Shown piece by piece: positions 19,985 through 24,062 of a stretch of 24,062 nucleotides of DNA. The stretch's first letter is position 1, and every line of letters starts with the position of its first letter. Below the pieces are notes generated by a model that was not told the DNA's origin, did not search any database, and worked only from the letters and a program-made list of their open reading frames with translations. The translations under genes and the position numbers were made by a program. This stretch comes from Anaerolineaceae bacterium (GTDB lineage Bacteria > Chloroflexota > Anaerolineae > JAAYZQ01), in the NCBI GenBank assembly GCA_012514775.1, contig JAAYZQ010000469.1, positions 1 to 24,062 on the forward strand, read 5' to 3'.

Positions 19985-22873
19985 TTAACGGACCTGCACC
20001 GGCCCAAAAATGACCTGATCGACCTGCGGCTGGCCCTCCTCGCCCAGGATGGCCAGCCGGGGCATGCCCGGCACCCCCGCGTCGTACAGCCCCACCTCGA
20101 CGATATAGTCGCCGGGCGCCAGGTCGGCGGGAATAGACAGGTCGTGGGCGTCGGCGACGTATTCGCCGGGCACCCAGCCCATCGTCGGCCGCGCGCCAAA
20201 AACGGGCTCTCCATCGTGGCCGACCACCACCTGACCGTCAACGCCCAACAGGTGAACAAAGACGGTGTAGGGAATGTCCATCTCGGCCAGGGCCTGCCAG
20301 TAGAGCGTCACTCGCACCGTCCCTCCCGGCGCCACCGGGGAGGGCACCAGGTCGGCGCCGACGAGGGCAATGCGATCCTCAAAGTTGGCCCGCCGGGGCG
20401 CCTGCGGCCGCGGCTCGACAAAGACGCGGTTGGTGGGTTGCACCTGGACCGTCGCCAGCTCCGCGGCCGGACCGGCAGTCGAGCCATCGGGCGCGATCAA
20501 CTGCGCCGCGATGCGGGCGGGGCCGGCCTGGGTCTCCACGGGCAAGCGAAAGGAGATCTGCCCCCGCCAGGCCTGCCCCGGAAGCCAGATGCTGGTGGGG
20601 TGCCAGGCGTTGGTGGGCAGGAAGGAACCGGCGCCGTGGGCCTGGCCGGTGGCGTCGGTGACCGACACCCACACCGCGTCGTCGTCCCGCGGCCGGGCAT
20701 CCACCGACCAGAACAGGGTGAGGTGTAGCCTGTCGCCGGGCTGCGCCTCCTCCCGGTCCAGATCCCAGCCCAGCAACGACAAGCCATCGCCCATCGCGAA
20801 GCGGTCAGGATGGGGCACCTCCACCTGGTCGGGTGTCGCCGCCGCCACCGACAGCGCCACGGCGCCGAGCATCACCCGCTTGCCCTGGGGCGCACCCGCC
20901 GCGTCCAGGAGGTCCAGGCCCTCGACGTCTTTTTCGGTATAGACGCCCACTTCGAGGCCATAGTCCCCCGGAGGCGAGCCGGGCAAGAGACTGAGGTCGT
21001 AGCGCCCAAAGACCACCTGGTCGACCCGCCAGCGGTTGGTGGGGTGATAGTAGGCCCCCGGCCGGCCGTCCCAGCTCCCCCAGGCCTGCCCCTCGGTGTC
21101 GCGCAGGATGAGCGACACGCGATAGTCCTCTTCGAGGGGCTGCAGCGCTTTCCAGAAAAGGGTCACCTCCCGGTCGCCGCTCTGCGTGTAGCCCAGGAGC
21201 TGCAGGCGGTCGCCAAAGTTGTAGATGGCCGGGTGCTCGATCTCGGGCTCGCCGCTAAAGGTGATCCCGGACGGCAGGCGGTAGTGGCGCAGCTCGATCT
21301 GTGGAAAACCGCGCTCCACGGGCTCTTCGACCGCCAGGTCTCCGAGCATCGACGTCAGGTAGCCGCTGGGGTCCACGACGTCGTGTTGCCACAGCACCAG
21401 CCAGACGCCGCCGCGGCCGGCCAGCCAGCGGTTCAGGTCGGCGGCGATGCCATAGTCCAGGGTCCTGGTCGTGTCCAGGGTGGGGCTGTCGGGCAGGAGA
21501 TGGCGCTCGCTATCCCCCGCATAGTAATCCCAGACGGGAAACATGTGCCCCGCGCTGAGGATGATCGTCTCGTCCTCGGCGGCGTGCCTCTCCAGGTAGC
21601 GGGCAACGCCGCGAAAGTCGGCCCGGGCAAAGGCCGGATCGTGGTACGCGTTGCGGTCGGCATACAGGGCGGAGACGAGCAAGAAGATCAGGGCCAGGGC
21701 AGCCGCGGCGCCACGCACCACGTTCTGCAGCGAGCCGGTCCTGCGCTCCCAGAGGGTCACCAGCCCCCCGGCCAGGAGCAGCAGCAGCGCGGGGTGCGAG
21801 ACCATGGCATAGCGCGCGTTGAACTTGGGCGAGTTCAGACTGAGGGCCAGGATGAGGGCGATGGGCAGCAGGAGGTAGAGCAGCAGGAAGAGGAGGGCGT
21901 GGTATGCAGGCGGCAGGCTCCAGCCGGACGCGTCGGGGGCATCCCGGCCCTCGCGCGCCGCGGCGGCCAGCAGCGCCGCCAGGCAGAGGGCCACGACCAG
22001 GCCGTAACCGGCGGCCAGCCAGATACCGGTGCCCTCCAGGACCGACTCGCCGCCGGCAAAGGCCACGGCCACGTCGACCAGTACCTCGCCGAGCTTGAGC
22101 TGGCCGGGCAGGTAGCTGGCGTCGGCCCCGTAGCGGGCGACGAGGTGAGGCAGCCACGGCAGATAGGCCACGATGGTGGCCAGGCCCGAGGCCAGCCCGC
22201 CCAGGAGCAGGCGCCAGGGGCGAAAGCCCTGGCTCCAGGCGACCAGGAGCAGGTAGGCCGCCTGGAAGGCGAGGACGAAAAAGGCAAAGTAGTGGGTATA
22301 GACGGCCGCGATGCTGGCCAGGGCATAGCCCAGCCACAGGACCGCCGCCCGGACCCCGGTCCTTGTCCGCGCGGCCAGCAACAGCAAGACGCTGGAGAGC
22401 AGGCACAGGAAGGTCAGGAGGGTGTACATGCGCGCTTCCTGCCCGTACCAGACGTGCAGGGGCGAGACGGCCAGGAGGAGGGCGGCCAGGAGGCCCGCCG
22501 GGCGGCTGTGAAAGAGGGCCACGGCAAGGCCATAGATCAGGGGCACCGACAGCACCCCGAAGAGCACCGACAGGCTGCGCACCGCCGCCTCGCCGTCGCC
22601 CACGAGCCCGATCCAGCCGTGGAGCAGGAGGTAGTATAGTGGCGGCTGGATGTCGGCCGCGGTGCGGGCCACGATCTCGGCCGGCTCCATGCCCGCCAGG
22701 TAGACGGAAAAGCCCTCGTCATACCACAGGCTCTGCCCGTCGACCTTGTAGGCGCGCAAGGCGAGGGCCGCCAGCGCCAGGAGCACCAGGAGCCCGATCG
22801 TCACCAGGCGAGAATCGCTTTTGCTGCTCTGCCGTTTGTTATCCAGGATCACCGCCCAATCCGTCGCGAACAT
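19985..22873 (-). CDS. GT39-like polytopic glycosyltransferase with three C-terminal beta-sandwich repeats
   Basis: 962 aa from ATG 22871-22873. The N-terminal half (about 22-470) has around ten or more hydrophobic segments, with family marks QSLWYDEGFSVYLAG (Asp52/Glu53 in the first outer loop), QPPLYYLLLHGWIGLVGDGEAAVR and SPLHVWYGQEARMYTL. This is the GT-C/ArnT-PMT type that moves sugars from lipid-linked donors at the outer membrane face. The rest (about 548-690, 690-825, 828-962) is three related beta-rich units, each starting near F.D.L.LLG and ending with a PGDY.LEVG.Y strand. A longer ORF up to 22975 crosses a promoter, so the later ATG is preferred, though its ribosome site is weak. 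Acceptor is unknown. Confidence 0.85.
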   Translation of the reverse strand: MFATDWAVILDNKRQSSKSDSRLVTIGLLVLLALAALALRAYKVDGQSLWYDEGFSVYLAGMEPAEIVARTAADIQPPLYYLLLHGWIGLVGDGEAAVRSLSVLFGVLSVPLIYGLAVALFHSRPAGLLAALLLAVSPLHVWYGQEARMYTLLTFLCLLSSVLLLLAARTRTGVRAAVLWLGYALASIAAVYTHYFAFFVLAFQAAYLLLVAWSQGFRPWRLLLGGLASGLATIVAYLPWLPHLVARYGADASYLPGQLKLGEVLVDVAVAFAGGESVLEGTGIWLAAGYGLVVALCLAALLAAAAREGRDAPDASGWSLPPAYHALLFLLLYLLLPIALILALSLNSPKFNARYAMVSHPALLLLLAGGLVTLWERRTGSLQNVVRGAAAALALIFLLVSALYADRNAYHDPAFARADFRGVARYLERHAAEDETIILSAGHMFPVWDYYAGDSERHLLPDSPTLDTTRTLDYGIAADLNRWLAGRGGVWLVLWQHDVVDPSGYLTSMLGDLAVEEPVERGFPQIELRHYRLPSGITFSGEPEIEHPAIYNFGDRLQLLGYTQSGDREVTLFWKALQPLEEDYRVSLILRDTEGQAWGSWDGRPGAYYHPTNRWRVDQVVFGRYDLSLLPGSPPGDYGLEVGVYTEKDVEGLDLLDAAGAPQGKRVMLGAVALSVAAATPDQVEVPHPDRFAMGDGLSLLGWDLDREEAQPGDRLHLTLFWSVDARPRDDDAVWVSVTDATGQAHGAGSFLPTNAWHPTSIWLPGQAWRGQISFRLPVETQAGPARIAAQLIAPDGSTAGPAAELATVQVQPTNRVFVEPRPQAPRRANFEDRIALVGADLVPSPVAPGGTVRVTLYWQALAEMDIPYTVFVHLLGVDGQVVVGHDGEPVFGARPTMGWVPGEYVADAHDLSIPADLAPGDYIVEVGLYDAGVPGMPRLAILGEEGQPQVDQVIFGPVQVR

Positions 22874-22912
22874 CGGCTCGCCGCCGGCCACGGCCGGGCA
22901 CGAGCTGGCGTT

Positions 22913-22941
22913 ATGATAGCACACATCAGAGTGCGCCGCAA
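22913..22941 (-). promoter_or_regulatory. Promoter of the membrane glycosyltransferase gene
   Basis: Minus strand TTGCGG (plus 22936-22941), 17-bp spacer, TATCAT (plus 22913-22918). Leader about 33 nt to ATG 22873. Its position inside the extended ORF supports the later start. Confidence 0.6.
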
Positions 22942-22992
22942 ATCGCCACAGAGGCGTCCCGGCCGCGCCCCCCACGAGGCAAACCGCGTTTC

Positions 22993-23021
22993 TGGACAGC
23001 CGGGCAGAAGTAGGCTATAAT
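22993..23021 (+). promoter_or_regulatory. Promoter of nadK
   Basis: TGGACA (22993-22998, one base off TTGACA), 17-bp spacer, TATAAT (23016-23021, perfect). Leader about 34 nt to ATG 23062. It diverges from the glycosyltransferase promoter. Confidence 0.75.
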
Positions 23022-23061
23022 CGCTCACGTTCGATGAAACCGGCAGACACACGAGACAGAG

Positions 23062-23907
23062 ATGATCAAACGAATCGGCCTTTTGCACCACCCGAAGCTG
23101 CCCGCCACGCAGCCCACCGCCGCAGCCATGGCCCGCGAGTCTGATAAATACGGCGTCGAAGCCTGGATGGGCTCCACCTGGGACGAAGAAGCCGTCCTGG
23201 CCGAGATCGACCGGCTGGATCTACTCGTCACCCTCGGCGGCGACGGCTCTATCCTGCGCGCCGCGCGCATGGCCGGCAGCCACGGCGTGCCTGTGCTGGG
23301 CATCAAGATGGGCCGCCTGGGCTTCATGGCCGAGCTGGACCCTGACCAGTGGAGCGCCGCCCTGCCGCAGCTCCTGGCGGGCGACTACTGGATCGAAGAG
23401 CGCATGATGCTCTATGCCGAGTACCACCGCGGCGAGGAATCCCGCGGCTACGAAGCCCTCAACGACGTGGTCGTCAGCCGGGGCAGCCTGGCGCGCATCG
23501 TCCGCCTGGAAACCCACATCGACGGCAGCTACCTGGCCACCTACGCCGCCGATGGCCTCATCGTCTCGACGCCCACCGGTTCGACGGCCTATGCCTTTGC
23601 CGCCGGGGGGCCGGTTCTGCCTCCCCAGCTCAAGAACATCCTCCTTCAGCCCATTGCCCCCCACCTGAGCATGGACCGCGCCATCGTCCTGTCGCAGGGT
23701 GCCGTGGTCAAGATCGTGGTCCAGACCGACCACCAGGCCATCCTGACCGTCGACGGCCAGTTCGAGTACGAGCTGCACGACGGCGATGTGGTGACGGTCC
23801 AGGCCAGCAACAACGTGGGGCGCTTTGTGCGGCTGCAGGACCGGACCTACTTCTATCGCACGCTCATGGAGCGGCTTCGCTGGCCGCTGTCATCCCCATC
23901 GCTATAG
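23062..23907 (+). CDS. nadK: NAD kinase
   Basis: 281 aa, typical length. NAD kinase phosphorylates NAD+ to NADP+ in the cytosol. The GGDG motif (residues 59-62 in LLVTLGGDGSILRAARM), the NDVVVSRG block, and DGLIVSTPTGSTAYAFAAGGPV (second conserved site) are all present. The C-terminus has ILTVDGQFEYELHDGDVVTV, also standard. The ribosome site is weak (GAGACAGAG), but the start agrees with the family N-terminus (MIKRIGLLHHP). Its TAG stop lies inside the first copy of a hairpin repeat (23906-23931). Confidence 0.97.
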   Translation: MIKRIGLLHHPKLPATQPTAAAMARESDKYGVEAWMGSTWDEEAVLAEIDRLDLLVTLGGDGSILRAARMAGSHGVPVLGIKMGRLGFMAELDPDQWSAALPQLLAGDYWIEERMMLYAEYHRGEESRGYEALNDVVVSRGSLARIVRLETHIDGSYLATYAADGLIVSTPTGSTAYAFAAGGPVLPPQLKNILLQPIAPHLSMDRAIVLSQGAVVKIVVQTDHQAILTVDGQFEYELHDGDVVTVQASNNVGRFVRLQDRTYFYRTLMERLRWPLSSPSL

Positions 23908-23931
23908 CGCGGTGAACCGCGCACTACGAAC
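23906..23931 (+). repeat. REP-like hairpin repeat, copy A
   Basis: 26-nt unit: a short inverted repeat GCGCGGT/ACCGCGC followed by ACTACGAAC. It is identical over 26 nt to copy B at 23992. It overlaps the stop codon of nadK. Confidence 0.8.
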
Positions 23932-23964
23932 AACACCGTCCGGGCTCACCCGCCTGCGACCCCC

Positions 23965-24017
23965 GTTCGTAGTAGGCGCTTCAGCGCCCTGAGCGCGGTG
24001 AACCGCGCACTACGAAC
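23965..24017. repeat. Composite inverted pair of REP-like units (copies C and B)
   Basis: Copy C (23965-23988) is in reverse orientation: GTTCGTAGT then hairpin GGCGCT/AGCGCC. Three bases later copy B (23992-24017) is in forward orientation with hairpin GCGCGGT/ACCGCGC and ACTACGAAC. The outer ends GTTCGTAGT and ACTACGAAC are inverted repeats, giving a 53-bp palindromic element. The hairpin stems differ in sequence but keep pairing. 23932-23964 shows nothing else. Confidence 0.78.
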
Positions 24018-24062
24018 GGGCGTCATAGACCTCGGGATTGACGCAGTTGGGCAGGCGCTCGC
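24010..24062 (-). CDS. Possible 3' end of a minus-strand gene (partial)
   Basis: Reading inward from the right edge on the minus strand gives ERLPNCVNPEVYDARS and a TAG at plus 24010-24012. Sixteen codons without a stop proves little, but the peptide looks protein-like and the position, convergent on nadK, is reasonable. The stop codon lies within repeat copy B. Family not recognised. Confidence 0.35.
   Translation of the reverse strand, partial: ERLPNCVNPEVYDARS

Noticed and set aside
20810..22639. A 609-codon open frame on the plus strand opposite the glycosyltransferase
   Set aside because: Same cause: a mirror of the membrane protein's codon bias, with a Gln/Gly/Arg-rich product and no domain.
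1..24062. tRNA, rRNA, insertion sequences, prophage or CRISPR elements
   Set aside because: I read the gaps between genes and saw no tRNA-like clover folds, transposase genes, phage genes or spaced direct repeats; the only repeats are the hairpin units after nadK.

Overview
The window is a densely coding, strongly GC-rich bacterial chromosome segment. I count 23 complete protein genes, one possible partial gene at the right edge, and no RNA genes. The gene style suggests a member of Chloroflexota (Anaerolineae-like). The reasons are a GT39-like membrane transferase with a long repeated C-terminal tail, zinc-ribbon/Thr-Pro-stalk/LysM proteins, FmdB zinc ribbons, and GC-rich genes behind isolated TATAAT boxes. 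This placement is inference, with no marker gene to prove it.

Layout. (1) 6-5015, minus strand: a four-gene cluster tldD-tldE-Qng1(DUF2419)-queuosine tRNA mannosyltransferase(DUF3524), combining a TldD/TldE metalloprotease with queuosine salvage and hypermodification. (2) 5238-6756: a zinc-ribbon/TM/LysM protein, a small PAS protein and an FmdB zinc ribbon; the last two diverge from one overlapping palindromic promoter. (3) 6876-8081: an alpha-oxoamine synthase most like bacterial serine palmitoyltransferase. (4) 8060-10010, minus: a lipoprotein and two tandem DUF881 proteins. (5) 10258-17060, plus: signal peptidase I followed by a compact bacterial microcompartment (BMC) operon: RpiB-like isomerase, DeoC aldolase, BMC-T, BMC-H, metallo-beta-lactamase-fold hydrolase, BMC-P, response regulator-cyclase, CoA-acylating aldehyde dehydrogenase. 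(6) 17173-19400: TPR lipoprotein, M16 peptidase, small alpha/beta protein. (7) 19574-22873, minus: FmdB zinc ribbon and the large membrane glycosyltransferase. (8) 23062-end: NAD kinase, then hairpin repeats that overlap the stop codons on both sides.

The most interesting system is the BMC. Its three core enzymes carry similar amphipathic N-terminal helices joined by linkers, as expected of encapsulation peptides. The enzyme set (DeoC + RpiB + acylating aldehyde dehydrogenase) matches what has been called the sugar-phosphate-utilizing (SPU) BMC class. The inferred chemistry is 2-deoxyribose 5-phosphate cleaved to glyceraldehyde 3-phosphate and acetaldehyde, with acetaldehyde oxidised to acetyl-CoA inside the shell. 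Unusual points are one copy of each shell class, no phosphotransacylase or alcohol dehydrogenase nearby, an RpiB whose usual catalytic Cys is Asp, a four-Cys cluster in the DeoC extension, and a hydrolase and a cyclase-type regulator inserted among the shell genes.

Eight promoters with a 17-bp spacer can be read by eye, several of them placed where they help choose between alternative start codons.
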